Shown: piece after piece, positions 1 to 11,570 of the stretch | How the letters are laid out: every line of letters starts with the position of its first letter | Position numbering within the stretch: the first letter of the stretch is position 1 | NCBI GenBank assembly: GCA_001586965.3 | Contig: LUCW03000206.1 | Span: 117,501 to 159,596, forward strand | Origin: Sphaeroforma sirkka | Lineage: Eukaryota > Opisthokonta > Ichthyosporea > Ichthyophonida | Reading direction: 5' to 3' | Length of the DNA stretch: 42,096 nt | Program-made: the position numbers and the translations under genes | The notes under the pieces: model-generated | What the model saw: only the letters and a program-made list of their open reading frames with translations | What the model was told of the DNA's origin: nothing | Databases searched by the model: none

Positions 1-144
1 ATTCTCTAATATAGAGGAGTATGAAGTGTGTGTATAGCTATGTGCTCTTTTGTAAAGTGGTCAGCTGCCGACTGATCGGGGAGTGCGCTGGGGAGGTATG
101 TATGTACTTATTTTACTACTAAAATAGTACTGGGCTACTCTAGC

Positions 145-180
<36 letters not shown>

Positions 181-1638
181 AAATGAGTCAATGTTAGTAT
201 GGTACCAGATCTGATTTGAAAAAGTATTCAGCTTTATGAAGAGACTGAGCCTCTTGTTGTATATAAAGTAAACACCATTGGAGTTTGGAAGATATGAGAA
301 GATTGTTTGAATTTCCATGAGTGTATTTCGAGTTTTTAATCCGCTTTCATTCGTACAAGTATTGTTACGTTTAACCAATCAATAACGTACTCTTGCTCTC
401 ATATGGTCATCTAGTTCTACAGACTACAGTCCTCTCAGACCCCTCTACTCTTGTGATAAATACATCTACGAGAATAAACCCACATGGAGAAATCCTATGA
501 AACACCGAACTCCGAACATTGTTTTTGCTCTTTATAGCTTCTTCCGAGAGGCTGCCTCGGCAATTTTCACAAGAAATTTCAATTTATAAAAAATAGGTGG
601 TATTTATTATGTTTTTGTCTATATTAGAATAAAAAAATTGTATTTGGTATGTATTTAAATACACAATACATTTTTATTTTATTTTATTTTTAATAGTATA
701 TACGTTGTTTCGTATTTTGTTTCAAAGCAAAACATATTGCCTTCCTTTATATTTTGTTTTTTTTGTCAAAAGAAAAAGATCCACTAAAATATACAAAATA
801 AAGCCTCCGCAGGCCCGCAGCCGACAGGCAGAAGAACACTAGAACAGGGGTGCGGCCCCGGATGTCAGGCCCTGTCAACAGGCTAACCTCAATTTAAGTT
901 AATATGTATAGCCATAGGCGATAGGGCCATAGGAGTTGTAGTTTACATATAAACTTTTAACTTGTTACAAAATAAAAGTTAAAACTTTCATTTGGGACAA
1001 ATCGAATCTGGGGTCTGGAAATGGGCCAAAGAGTGTGACATAGCTAGCCAATCAAATAGATCAATTAGCGTTCAGTGACGGACAAAAATCGAGCATACTG
1101 AAGTCTGAACTCTGAAGGTGACAGCCGTGAGGCGTGAGCCGACAACGACTTCCAAAGTTCCAAGCTTCCAGCTTTACGCTTTTAGTGATAAATAAATATT
1201 TCTTTTTCATTTCATATCAATGGGTTTTTTTATACAAAGTTTATTTCGATACTTGATTCCAGGTTCATACTCTTGAATGGTTTTTTGAAGCCCCATTTTT
1301 AATCATATTGTTCACATATATGTGATTGTCCCTTTCATATCATTGGTCGTCAGAAACTAAATCTGATCGCGTCATCAGTTATATTTTTAAGTTATTATTT
1401 TACTAAACGTCGCCGGAAGGCTGACAGCAACAATACACGCATGGCATGTGCATGGTGTCTTGTCAGTACCATATCTGCATCGTTGTGCTGAAAGTTTGAA
1501 ACAATACTTATTTATCGATTCTAAGCAAGAGTTGCCCCAGTGATAAAAAGTCAGGTACGGCACAGTCTGCACACACACAATTCGCGGTAAACATTCTACA
1601 CTTGAAACCTGAGAGACCAAAAGACTAGTACCTACAAG
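1..1638. other. Intergenic region upstream of argJ
   Basis: No gene can be supported here. The stretch is AT-rich, with an (AT)n microsatellite near 146-178 and long T/A-rich runs at about 590-790. The short open frames are low-complexity or unconserved. The last few hundred bases should contain the argJ promoter and 5' UTR, but I see no clear TATA box or other element. The argJ frame is closed by a stop at 1603, so the first in-frame ATG is at 1639. Confidence 0.6.
146..178. repeat. (AT)n microsatellite
   Basis: A simple AT dinucleotide run in the intergenic region left of argJ. It produces a spurious YIYIYI peptide on the minus strand. Confidence 0.9.
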
Positions 1639-4600
1639 ATGTCAGCCGCACGCGCCCCATTGGGATTCCTAGCAGGATCGGTTCATTGTGGACTGAAGAA
1701 GAACAACGCCAAGGATTTGGCAGCAATCCTGTCGCTTTATCCATGTACTGCTGCTGGAGTGTTTACCAAGGTTTGCACTTTTGTATATACACATCAAATA
1801 CTTGTGCAGCTCGATTCACCATTATGAGCCTCCACTTAGCTAGCCATCAGTGCCATCATTAATGACCATTTATCTTGCATACTCACTTTACTTTAATGAC
1901 CATTTATCTTGCATACTCACTTTACTTAATGACCATTTATCTTGCATACTCACTTTACTTTAGTGACCATTTATCTTGCATACTCACTTTACTATTCTTG
2001 TATGATAGATATCTTCACCAGTATCGACTATATATTGTAGCAGACTATTGAGTGTTAAGGTTTAGAAAATGCTGCAAGGCAACAGAACAATGCAGATGTA
2101 CATATTTAAGATGAACGCACACATATGTCAATAGAGTGCTACCAAATAGTATTTTCGACATAAGCAGCCGCAGTTTCCTAGCTCGTTTAAGGTCTCACAA
2201 TTTAAACGCCGTCAGTCGTAAAGCAAGGGCAGCTTTTTTTCCATAAACCAATTAATAGTTGTCGATACATTTCTATGAGCATGCGAGAAGCCGATAGTGT
2301 ATACCTGCACCTCATTAATTATTAGATACGCACAGTGTACTGGTTTCCGTCACCATCAATATGTGATCAAATAGAGCTCGTATACTAATGCACCAGATCG
2401 GGATGAACGCTTTCAAGTCCCTATATACGAATGAACGATCTAGTAGAGGTATTCCAACCAAATCAGTCACACGCATTAACTTGCATTCGTCCTTTGCTCC
2501 GACTTGATCACGAGGGTGTGCTATGGCATTCATATATGTAAACGTACTTACGTGCAGTTTAATATGCCTTATAAACCTAACACGATGAGCATGGATCGTA
2601 TTTGGTTGATATGATTATAAGTGTATACGTGCAGATGATATTGTATCTTTAAACCCAGATAGATACGTATGGCGTAACTATTTTTATCGATGTTTTCTGG
2701 TGCGGCCTGTCGTGAACGTTTGTTTGAACATTTGTATTTGATGTATCCATGTACCACGTGCGCATTCTGCACTGATTTGCTAAAGTCATTGTGAGTTCAT
2801 TTGTGATAGTTTGTGTTTGCCCACTGACATAGAATACACAATATCTGCGGACAATTCAGGTAGGTGGCGGTTGTAGATGTAGAGCCTAATCCGACTGTAG
2901 CGAGACCAGTAAAACGATCATTGTGTTTTGATACAAATGCAAATGTGCGCAGAGGATCCAGTACACCTATTTGATTAATGTATCCGTACACCTTCTACGT
3001 TGGTTAAGGTATTAGAACACAGAGAAGGTTATCTTTGCTCAGAGTAAATAAGAGCCCTCCGCATGTAGCGCACGTGATTTGGATCAGTGAGTAGTGCAAT
3101 CGAATCCACTTGCAACCCAGCATGTGTTGCAGTCTAAACCCATGCAGCATATACTGTTAAAAGAATCAACTCTCAGCTCATGATAGGAATTCGCTGCACA
3201 TTGACTCAATCGCAGAACAAGTTCCGTGCCGCACCAGTGCTTGTTTGCGAAGCCAACCTGAAAGACGCACCATCTGCGATTGGAGGGGTCCTCATCAACA
3301 GGTACTGCGCATGTTTGTGTGTTCTATTATGTAGTTTGTTAATGCGATGTGTCTATGTTTGTGTGTTCTATTGTATTGTTTGTTAATGAAATGTGTCTAT
3401 TTTTGTGTGTTATATCATATTGTTTGTTAATGAGATGCGTGTATGCTTTTGTGTTATTTTACATTGTTTGCTAATGATATGTGTCTATGTTCATGTGTTG
3501 TATTGTATTGTTTGTTATTGAGATGTGTCTATGTTTGTGTGTTGTACTATATTGTTTGTTAATGCGATGTGTCTATGTGTGTGCTATATTATATTGTTTA
3601 TCAATGAGATGCGTCTGTTAAATGAATGTCTGTGCGAATCCGTGCCTCAGGAAGGTAGGTGAGAAGTGTGAAGCATGTGCCCTATTTACTTAAAATCATC
3701 TGGGTGTATGTGTGGTCATTCATCGCAAGGGGCCAAGCTAGCCCCCAATATATCTGACAATATTAGAACCCTAAAATTATATTCCCAAATTCCTCTGACA
3801 ATTCAGCAGACTATTTGGGGTGTCGCAGGAATAGCGTTACACTGCATTGCGGCGTGGAGATAAACGGGGGGTTTAAGTCATTGAAACACCAGTGGTGTTT
3901 TCCCGTGTATTTTGATGGCTATGTCATTAGCTGTGCATGTATCATTCACATCTCAAAACCTTCGATGTCATAGCAACCTGCTGATGAAAGGTAGCCACTA
4001 ACGCACATACACACGTGCGCACATATCAGTGGGTGTGCCAATGCGTGCACCGGAGACCAAGGACTGAAAGACGCCCACGCCATGGACCAGCTGTGCCGTG
4101 ACATTAGCATTGGCGCTAACAGACAGAAGCCGTCACTTGTGCTGTCCACAGGCGTCATCGGTCAGCCATTGGATCTGGCCAAGGTAGAGAAAGGTGGGTC
4201 AGTGCGCTGTGCTGCGTGTGGTGATGTCTATGCAAATCGGATGCAAGTCTCATGAAGGGGTCGTATTGAGCAGTATTGCCAATCGTTGTTGTTTCATGCC
4301 TGTTTTAGTGTTTAGGGTTTAGGGGCTTTAGTTGTTCATATCAAGTGATACGTGTTGCCCCATATCACGGCTGTTGCACAGAGGGCTCTGTTGGGTGTCA
4401 CTGCTGTATGGTGCGGGACTGTATGGTGTGTGGGTTACATTTGTCATCCGCTCACTACCGTTGCGTTTATATACAATGCATCTTACTCGTTACTGACATT
4501 GGTTCAGTACACATAAACGAGCTCTCTGCACCGACCTCCAAAGTAGAGACTCATTTCGACGCCTTGATTGCGCTGGCGTATGTCATTCACACATTCCCAG

Positions 4601-7600
4601 GAACTAAACAACTGGCCACAGTGGTAGCGGAATCGGAAGACGGATGGAACGACGCCGCCATGGGGATCATGACCACCGACACATACGTATGTACACAGAA
4701 GCAGTCTGTGCTTGTTTACTGGTGTCCGTTGTATTTTTATCGTGTATGTTTTTGTTGTTTCATATGTCCCAGGTTGTGTATGTTGTACCGTACGTGAGGA
4801 TGTAGTTCTCTGCAGACTGGTGAGCCGTTTATGTGTGCCTGAGTGCTAGCACCAGTGCTCCAGTCCACTCCTGGCCAAGCCAGCTGTGCAGCACATCGTG
4901 TGCAGCCAATCAGTTGGGCATTGCCTGTGACTGTTGTTAGGCTCTCATCTCAATCCTTTGGCCACTTGGGTGGTATAGTGTGAGCTTCTCGCTTTCTTGT
5001 CAGTCGAATTACGACACAAAGTTTCCTCAGCGGTGGTCTAATTTAAGAAATACTTCATTTCTGCGCAGCATAAATTCATGACCACATCGCTCGCACTGGG
5101 AGGCCCTTACAATACGGAAGTGCGATTTGCCGGTATCGCCAAAGGCGCCGGAATGATCCACCCAAATATGGTAAGTTCAATGGTTTAGGATAGAATGTTC
5201 CTCCCTAAGATGGTAAGTTCAATTGTTTAGGATCAAAGATATAAACTATTCAGTGGTATAGGATATACAAGCTTTTGTACCAGGTGTGTTCTGGTTCGCT
5301 GATTTCATGAAGGCTACATTGTATAATTGCATGACAGTTTATCCTAATACCTATTTCCTGATCGCTGTGTCTATGACAAGGTTTTACTAAAGTCTTAAAC
5401 CTATTTCCTGATCGCTGTGTCTATGACGAGGTTTTACTAAACTCTTAAACCTATTTCCTGATCGCTGTATCTATGACAAAATTTTACTAAACTCTTAAAC
5501 CTATTCCCTGATCGGTGGGTCTATGACAAGGGTTTAGGTTTTTAGGTGTGAGTGTCGGCTCATTGATACTTTCAGTAACTTTAATACCGCCTGCCTTGTT
5601 CCTCAACTCAGCTCGCTGCAACCCTTATGTGCCTTGTCCTTTTATTAGTACTTTATTGTGATATCTGGGTCCTTTTATTAGTACTTTGTTGTGGTATCTG
5701 GGTCCTTTTATTAGTACTTTATTGTGATATGAGATATCTTTTATTTGTACTTTATTGTGATATCTGAATCCTTTTATTACTACTTTCTTGTGATAACTGG
5801 ATCCTTTTTTCAGTACTTTGTTGTGATATCTGGGTTCTTTTATTAGTACTTTACGGATTCATAGTACTGCTGAGGTGCTGTAGCTGTTCGTCTGGAATGC
5901 GTACCCGGTCAGATCATCAGCACCCCTCTGTGATATGATCATCTGGTCATCATATGCAGCTGTCGTAGTGAATGGATTGTTGTTTGATCGTCTCACAGGC
6001 CTTTCTCGCACCCATTTGTAGATGATCTGCTCATCATATGCAGCTGTCGTAGTGAATGGATTGTTGTCTGATTGTCTCACATACCTTTCTCACGCCCATT
6101 TGTAGGCCACCATGTTGGGTATTGTTGCCACAGATGCCAATATCTCCGCTGCGCTGTTGAAAAAGGTGATTGTGTGTAGTCCATGGGATATTACAGATGA
6201 AAGACAATCATTCGCTTACATGCCGTACTTCTGTTCATTCGCTTACGTCTTACTGTGTGTCTGTAGGGTTGCACTCTATGATTATCCGCTGCACTTGACT
6301 ACTTCCATGATTTCATTCTAATTCTGTGACCCATGTGTGATTCTTGCTGTAGCCTCTCATGGATGTCTCTATGGTTTCCTTTGACTGCGTTTGTACTTCC
6401 TCTGCAGATTTGTACCTATGCCGCGGATCGGTCCTTCAATTGCATATCGGTGGATGGCGACACATCGACCAATGACTCATTCGTGGTATGTCGATGTACG
6501 ATGCACCAATTGCCAATAACCTGCATGCTGGAGACATAGAAACCCATGCACGATGCCTTCGCACCTAGACGCCGTCTCCCTAAACGTTACAAGCTCATAT
6601 GATTCCACAACAAGCACTTATAGACCTGAGCTTTTAACCACAATATGTTATACGTCAAATGGGTGTATGATTGCCATGCGCTGCTCGATATACTCAACAT
6701 ACGGTGTATGCGTTCTGTCACACCTATGTCTTACCAGTCGGTAACTACGGGAATATTAGAGAGAATTGCGCAAGTTAAAGTATACTTTTGGTACGATACT
6801 GTTCTATTGAATACATCTGCCAATCATTGTGAAGTATTGGCATGTTTAAAGTTTTGCTGAAGCTATCAATGTAGTTACATGTAGCTTTGAGTACTATGGC
6901 AGATATTTAATGGCACACCACACTATACTGATAGTTCCATGGACGTTCTTGCTGCACTTTTATCAAACGTATGACAGATTCTTGCAAACGGAGCTGCCTG
7001 TGAACAGCAAATCGTAGCAGAAGATGACCAGGCCTATCTGGACATTCGAGCAGGAGTAACTGGCATTGCAAAGAAACTGGTGAGTGAACAAACACACAAG
7101 GCAGCGTAACTACGGAGGTGTCTGTGTTCTGTATGTGTGCGTGTGTCCTATAAGAACTTTGATGTAGAATGCGAGCTACATGTGTTCACACATGGTTAAA
7201 GTAACGCACATATGTATACACTTGCACAAGATAGTATGAGTGCGTATGCGTACAAGTATATGTTGGGATAAAACGTTCCGCAATACAGCATGCATTACTT
7301 TTCGTATGAGCGAACATATTGGACCGTATCCGGATGTATACGTGGGTCGTGTTACTATACATAGTCATTCCAAATGTATTGACGCAATGACTGACTTTTG
7401 CAAATAAGGCCTGACTGTACTGTGACTATTCTGTTCACTTGCTACGGGCTTTTTAACAAACATACTGACAGTCGTAGTGTATGTTTGTTTTGTAAGTGTT
7501 CATATATTCACGGGCTGTACTATCATATATTTATAAACGTTCCTGTATACGCTATAACGGAACTGTGTACGGAGTCTACGTACGCGTATCTGCAGTATAC

Positions 7601-9308
7601 TTCAGAGCTGTTGTGCGTTCTGTTGCATGTTAGCGCTGACTTTAGAGTGAGTTGAGAGTCCAGCCCTGAGCTCTTAAGTTTACATTAATATCTGCGTTTC
7701 CACCAAGTATTGTATATCTGAACGTTTGTGCACCAGTGATCTCGATGTTGGTGTAATCCTTACCCCGTTAATACCAAGTCATGGTGTATGCATTGTGTAT
7801 AGTACTGACACTGTGCAACTGCCTTGACTGGATCGTGCTACTGTTAGGCGCGTGAACTAGTGCGGGATGGAGAAGGCGCCACGAAGTTCGTCAGCATCAT
7901 CGTCGAGGTATGTTCCTGTCGTCTCGTCATTAAAAATGTACTTTCCTTATGATCCAATGTATCATTCTGTAGTCTCTGTGGGTTAGCCATACCGATGAGT
8001 TTGCTGAAGACAAAAATTAAAAACACGAAAACTTAAGAATGTTTTTATTTTTTTATATCAGGAGGCACGTCATTATGAAGATGCGAGAATCGCCGCTGTT
8101 GCCATAGCGACAAGTATGCTTGTCAAGACCGCCCTATTCGGGCAAGACGCCAACTGGGGTCGTATAGTCTGTGCATTGGGTTACAGCGGAGCCGAATTCA
8201 ACGGCGACAACGTAAATCTACATTTGAGCAGCCGAGATGGTATGAGTGAACTATTACACACTGAATTCGGCCCAACCTTATTCCTGTACTCAAATCCACG
8301 TGCTGCTTTGCCGAGTGACATAGACTCGTGTTTGTAATTAGACATCCAAGGAGCCCGTGTCATCCAACCAGACACGTGAGTCGGTTTTCTGTCCATCATA
8401 CGTTTCTATACGTTGTGTTTCTATTCGTGTTCCCTCGGGTTTGACTGCTATATTATACTGTTTTCAAATATGAAGGAGTGCTTGCCATTGCGGGCAATTG
8501 GCTTATTCTGTCGTTGCATTGAGCAAAGTGATATGCAATACTGATTGAATTAGAAGAGTGTCATGGCATGCATAGGTGTTTGGACTGTGAACTGACAACT
8601 CGTTTACCCGACACATTGGCACTACATAGACAATGGAGACACTGTAGACAGTCTGCATCTGTTTAAGAACGGCCAGCCATTTGAGATTGACGAAGAAAGG
8701 TGCGTATAAATTTGCAGGTGATTTTTGATATGTGAAGTATGAGAATTATGAAAATGTATGCGAATACTGCACTTGTGCAAAGTTTGGCCATTTACTAAAC
8801 GGAATAGTTGTTCACATTGATTGTACTTTCGACAGCCAATGTCAGTTTGTTATTGGCCAATTTCCTTGCCGTAGCTTTGATATCGTACTGTGGTCCATCA
8901 TTCCAATTGTGCCGTAGTCGGAAAGAAGAGTGCTACTAACCAGTACTCAATCGACATCCGTCTTGCACGAATTTTCATTGGCGTGGCTTGATGCTGACCT
9001 GAATTTTCCTCGTGATATATTATGGACTGTTAATTGCACTGTGTTGCCACGTACTGTTTTTGTGCGGGGTGACAACGACACATTCTCAGCCTTTCAAAGT
9101 ATATTATCAATCGTATAACCACGTGCAATTACAAAAGCTCAATTGCTCTCAACCGCACATAACTTATAGAGCTGCCGAGATTCTTAAACATCGGGAGATC
9201 GATCTGAGACTCAATGTGGGGGAGAATGCCGATACAGAAACCCTCACATATTGGACAACAGATTTGACATACGACTACATCAAGATAAATGCAGACTACA
9301 GGAGTTGA
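1639..9308 (+). CDS. argJ: Arginine biosynthesis protein ArgJ (glutamate N-acetyltransferase / ornithine acetyltransferase), 13 exons
   Basis: Transfers acetyl from N-acetylornithine to glutamate in the cyclic arginine pathway (mitochondrial in fungi). Exons read by eye: 1639-1770, 3216-3301, 4030-4193, 4601-4686, 5069-5170, 6106-6165, 6408-6485, 6978-7079, 7848-7907, 8062-8239, 8342-8375, 8652-8699, 9170-9308. They sum to 1269 nt, or 422 residues, the usual family length, and all introns are GT-AG. Landmarks: [10 protein letters not shown] (72-81), STGVIG with oxyanion-hole Thr-Gly (112-117), [13 protein letters not shown] followed by ATML with the self-cleavage and nucleophile Thr at about 192, DGDTSTND (226-233), [15 protein letters not shown] (310-324), and the C-terminal [15 protein letters not shown]. 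The chosen start gives an N-terminus ([16 protein letters not shown]) matching the family start, with no presequence; an upstream targeting exon cannot be excluded. The exon 11/12 junction is least certain and was set by reading frame. It looks intact. Confidence 0.95.
1861..1993 (+). repeat. Minisatellite in argJ intron 1 (4 copies, ~32-34 bp)
   Basis: Four tandem near-identical copies of a unit containing GACCATTTATCTTGCATAC lie within intron 1 (1771-3215). No coding role is visible. Confidence 0.9.
3311..3618 (+). repeat. Minisatellite in argJ intron 2 (~7 copies, 44 bp)
   Basis: About seven diverged copies of a 44-bp unit containing TTGTTTGTTAATG and GATGTGTCTAT start within about 10 bp of the exon 2 donor at 3302 and fill nearly half of intron 2. 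Copies differ from each other, so the array is older than the one in intron 1. Confidence 0.88.
4311..4325 (+). repeat. Short interstitial telomere-like motif in argJ intron 3
   Basis: TTTAGGGTTTAGGGG gives two telomere units in the same orientation as the chromosome-end repeats. It sits in intron 3, far from the terminal array. With only two units, chance is possible. Confidence 0.5.
5338..5533 (+). repeat. Minisatellite in argJ intron 5 (4 copies, 50 bp)
   Basis: Four tandem copies of a 50-bp unit containing CTATTTCCTGATCGCTGTG and TTTTACTAAA. It is the first of three separate tandem arrays in intron 5 (5171-6105). Confidence 0.9.
5636..5853 (+). repeat. Minisatellite in argJ intron 5 (~7 copies, 33 bp)
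   Basis: About seven copies of a 33-bp unit built on CCTTTTATTAGTACTTT and TTGTGATATCTGG, with moderate divergence between units. Confidence 0.9.
5936..6105 (+). repeat. Tandem duplication spanning the 3' end of argJ intron 5
   Basis: Two ~85-bp copies lie at about 5936-6021 and 6022-6105. Each contains CATATGCAGCTGTCGTAGTG and ends in CCCATTTGTAG. The second ends at the true acceptor of exon 6; the first therefore carries a duplicate acceptor whose AG is at 6020-6021. Use of that first acceptor would add 84 nt in frame, ending in a TAG codon just before exon 6. Confidence 0.88.
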
Positions 9309-9354
9309 GTACGACTGAAAGAAATATAAACAGCAACGTATCGAAACGATAACT

Positions 9355-9360
9355 ATTAAA
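9355..9360 (+). promoter_or_regulatory. Possible polyadenylation signal of argJ (ATTAAA)
   Basis: The ATTAAA hexamer, the commonest variant of AATAAA, lies 46 nt past the argJ stop. AT-rich sequence makes chance occurrence likely. Confidence 0.3.
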
Positions 9361-10071
9361 GAAGAATTTATGTATCACATCTTATCTGGAACTTTGCGAT
9401 GCGCTGTCGAAGACTCCTTGCGAAACTCGGCCTTTCTTGATTCTATCGAATTTGGGATTGGATTCTCAGTGTTATACAGTCTTGTGGAATAGTTACTTGT
9501 ATGCAATTTGACCTGTATAGAGACGACCGATTATAAATACATCGGCAATTCAATATGCTGCATGTAAATACATCGGCAATTCAATATGTTGCATATCAAT
9601 AGTCGTGTGTAAACGGTGCAGTTATAATCGAAGCTGAGACCCTACAACCTCTAAAGTGTTTCATTTAAAAAGCTATGCTCAGCGACATATTTTTTAGAAG
9701 ACATGTCGGACGAAGGGTGGGGACTGAAACAAATCAACTCTGCTAAACAATTGTTGTGAACACTACTGAAAGGACTGATACCATGTTCAAAAATTAAGAA
9801 ACGCATGACCGAAATGCACCTACAAACCTGCGACTTCGCTCATTTTAATTAATTTTTGGCCATTTAGCATGTGCACATTTATTTTATCCCAGCTTCCCCA
9901 ATTCCTTTATACTTTACGGTGTATTTACGCTGGTCTTGGTGCTCCTACTGACCTGCCCCCTTGCATCTACAACTGGTTTGAAATGAACCTAACGACGGCG
10001 TCTTACCCCAAGACATCATAAGACACAACCAATAGACATTGACGACACGACAAAGACACAAGTTTGCAGAA

Positions 10072-10395
10072 GAAATAAAAATGCCTGCAAAAGGCCCTAG
10101 AAAATAGTGAACCCCCCCCCCCCAAAAAAAAAAAAAAAAAAAAAGGGGGTGTAAGGGTGATCTGTACCCGTTTCTATGCGTTAAAATGTGAAGGAGAAAC
10201 GTTAAACCTAATCTGGCTTTTAGCGTGACCAGATCTGTGACACATTAAAGTTGAGAAAAGACTTCTCTGATTAGCTAAAATATTTACACGCTTTCATGAT
10301 AAAGTTTTTTTTAATAAAATGAGAATAAAAATGCCTCCAGAAGGCCCCAGAAAATAGTGAACCCCTCCCCCAAAGAAAAGGGGGTGTAAGGGTGT
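10072..10395 (+). repeat. Pair of ~75-90 bp direct repeats with a C-A-G hairpin core
   Basis: Two copies (about 10072-10160 and 10321-10395) share ATAAAAATGCCT, then AGAAAATAGTGAACCCC, a C-run, an A-rich loop, a G-run and GTGTAAGGGTG. The C-run and G-run can pair as a hairpin in both copies. The first copy has a much longer C and A run. Could be the ends of a small non-autonomous element or a local duplication. Confidence 0.6.
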
Positions 10396-10668
10396 TCGAA
10401 TAGCGAAACCACCCACCACCCGGCACCTCCCTCCCGGGAAAAAAGGAAGGAAGGGTGCACCTGGAAGAAATTAAGTTGGAACCGGCTAAATATAATTTGA
10501 ATCATGACTGCCCATGCCAAAGTGCGATGCCTATTTAAGCCGAAAAGTGCTGAAATATGCAAATTTATAGATTTTAAGCCATAGACTCCTAAAAATAAAA
10601 ATAAACCCTTGTTTTATTACAGGAGGCTATGTTCACCTAAAAGTTTTTAATTCTTTTAAATAAATATC

Positions 10669-10674
10669 TATATT
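10669..10674 (+). promoter_or_regulatory. Possible upstream TATA-like element of the 5S gene
   Basis: TATATT lies 21-26 nt before the 5S start. Some fungal 5S genes use an upstream TATA-like element in addition to the internal control region. The surroundings are AT-rich, so this is weak. Confidence 0.3.
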
Positions 10675-10694
10675 GAATATGAACACTAGATTTC

Positions 10695-10812
10695 GCCTAC
10701 GGCCATATCCAGCAAAAAATGCCCGGTCCCGTCCGAACCCGGAAGTCAAATTGCTGCGAGCGCGGTCAGTACTGCGGTAGGGGACCACGCGGGAATACTA
10801 CGTGCCGTAGGC
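10695..10812 (+). rRNA. 5S ribosomal RNA
   Basis: A 118-nt gene reads as a canonical eukaryotic 5S rRNA. It opens with GCCTACGGCCATA, has the loop B/C region CCCGTCCGAACCCGGAAGT, then GGTCAGTACTGCGGTAGGGG (internal control region, box C area) and GACCACGCGGGAATAC, and closes with GTGCCGTAGGC. The first nine bases GCCTACGGC pair perfectly with the last nine GCCGTAGGC, forming helix I. The product joins the large ribosomal subunit and is transcribed by Pol III with TFIIIA on the internal promoter. It is a single copy here, unlinked to other rRNA genes in the window. All diagnostic segments are present, so it looks functional rather than a decayed copy. Confidence 0.93.
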
Positions 10813-10832
10813 AAAATAAAATCGCTTTAATA

Positions 10833-10837
10833 TTTTT
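10833..10837 (+). terminator. Pol III terminator candidate of the 5S gene
   Basis: The first run of five T on the coding strand lies 21 nt after the 5S 3' end, suitable for Pol III termination. Confidence 0.5.
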
Positions 10838-11370
10838 GTATTCTATTTCATATGTATTTGTTATCTGTAGCAACTAAGCAAGTATTACCTGAACTTAGTT
10901 TTTTTTTTATGTAACTATATACTGTTGTACAATAAACAGCAGGGGTCCACCATAGGTTTTCGATCGGGATGAGCCTCAATGACTTACATTGGAATAAATC
11001 GGACACTTGCATACAATCACACGACATTTGATCGTATCACACTAAGAAATCCCCGAAGAAAGCAGATACAAAAGTATAAAAAAGATCAGAAATGAAGTAT
11101 AGAATGCATCAAAATTATTGGTTATCACACGGCACATGATTGTCCATATTAAAATCATTCGATTCAGCGACAATTTGCAACATTCGAGTGGTTTGCATAA
11201 TGATGGCAAGTGAACACATTTGTTCATATCGCAGTCATTCAGTGACAACCCGTGGTCATGTTGTTATAGATATTTTAACAAACCTTGGCATTCAAGTATT
11301 TTTCTTAGTCCTGTAAATTAAACTTAAGTGTCCATAGTCCTCGGACATCCCTGAAATGAAACCTTGAACC

Positions 11371-11433
<63 letters not shown>
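11371..11433. repeat. (CA)n(TA)n compound microsatellite
   Basis: A CA run passes directly into a TA run and is followed by an A-run. Confidence 0.95.
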
Positions 11434-11436
<3 letters not shown>

Positions 11437-11570
11437 AAAAAAAAGAAGTAACGGGGTTCGATCATATAATGGCATCAATGCTCATATTATATTCTCATAG
11501 ACAAAGTATACTTAGACTTTATAAGTTACTCGGTTACTCTATTACGTTTGGGTTTAGGTTCTCTGTGTGC

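Larger units (their letters stand above)
9309..10694. other. Intergenic region downstream of argJ
   Basis: No gene is supported. The first part should hold the argJ 3' UTR. It contains a two-copy tandem repeat of AAATACATCGGCAATTC (about 9535-9590) and a pair of direct repeats at about 10072-10160 and 10321-10395. The minus-strand open frame near 10311-10562 is low-complexity and unconvincing. Confidence 0.55.
10813..11570. other. Intergenic region between the 5S gene and the retroelement cluster
   Basis: AT-rich, with no supported gene. It contains a (CA)n(TA)n microsatellite. The border with the first retroelement fragment is near 11571, where similarity to element C begins. Confidence 0.5.

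Noticed and set aside
61-378. 105-residue minus-strand open frame at the left edge
   Set aside because: Contains a translated AT microsatellite and no conserved motif.
4345-4797. 150-residue plus-strand open frame
   Set aside because: Its middle is argJ exon 4 read through its introns. The flanks are intron sequence with a GT donor at 4687 and an AG acceptor ending at 4600.
7844-8026. Minus-strand open frames across argJ exons 9 and 10
   Set aside because: They are antisense shadows of conserved argJ coding sequence.
10311-10562. 83-residue minus-strand open frame rich in aromatic residues
   Set aside because: It spans a C/G-run hairpin repeat; low complexity and no family resemblance.
11451-11475. 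Possible tRNA T-arm (GGGGTTCGATC) after the microsatellite
   Set aside because: No pairing acceptor stem, D-arm or anticodon arm could be found.
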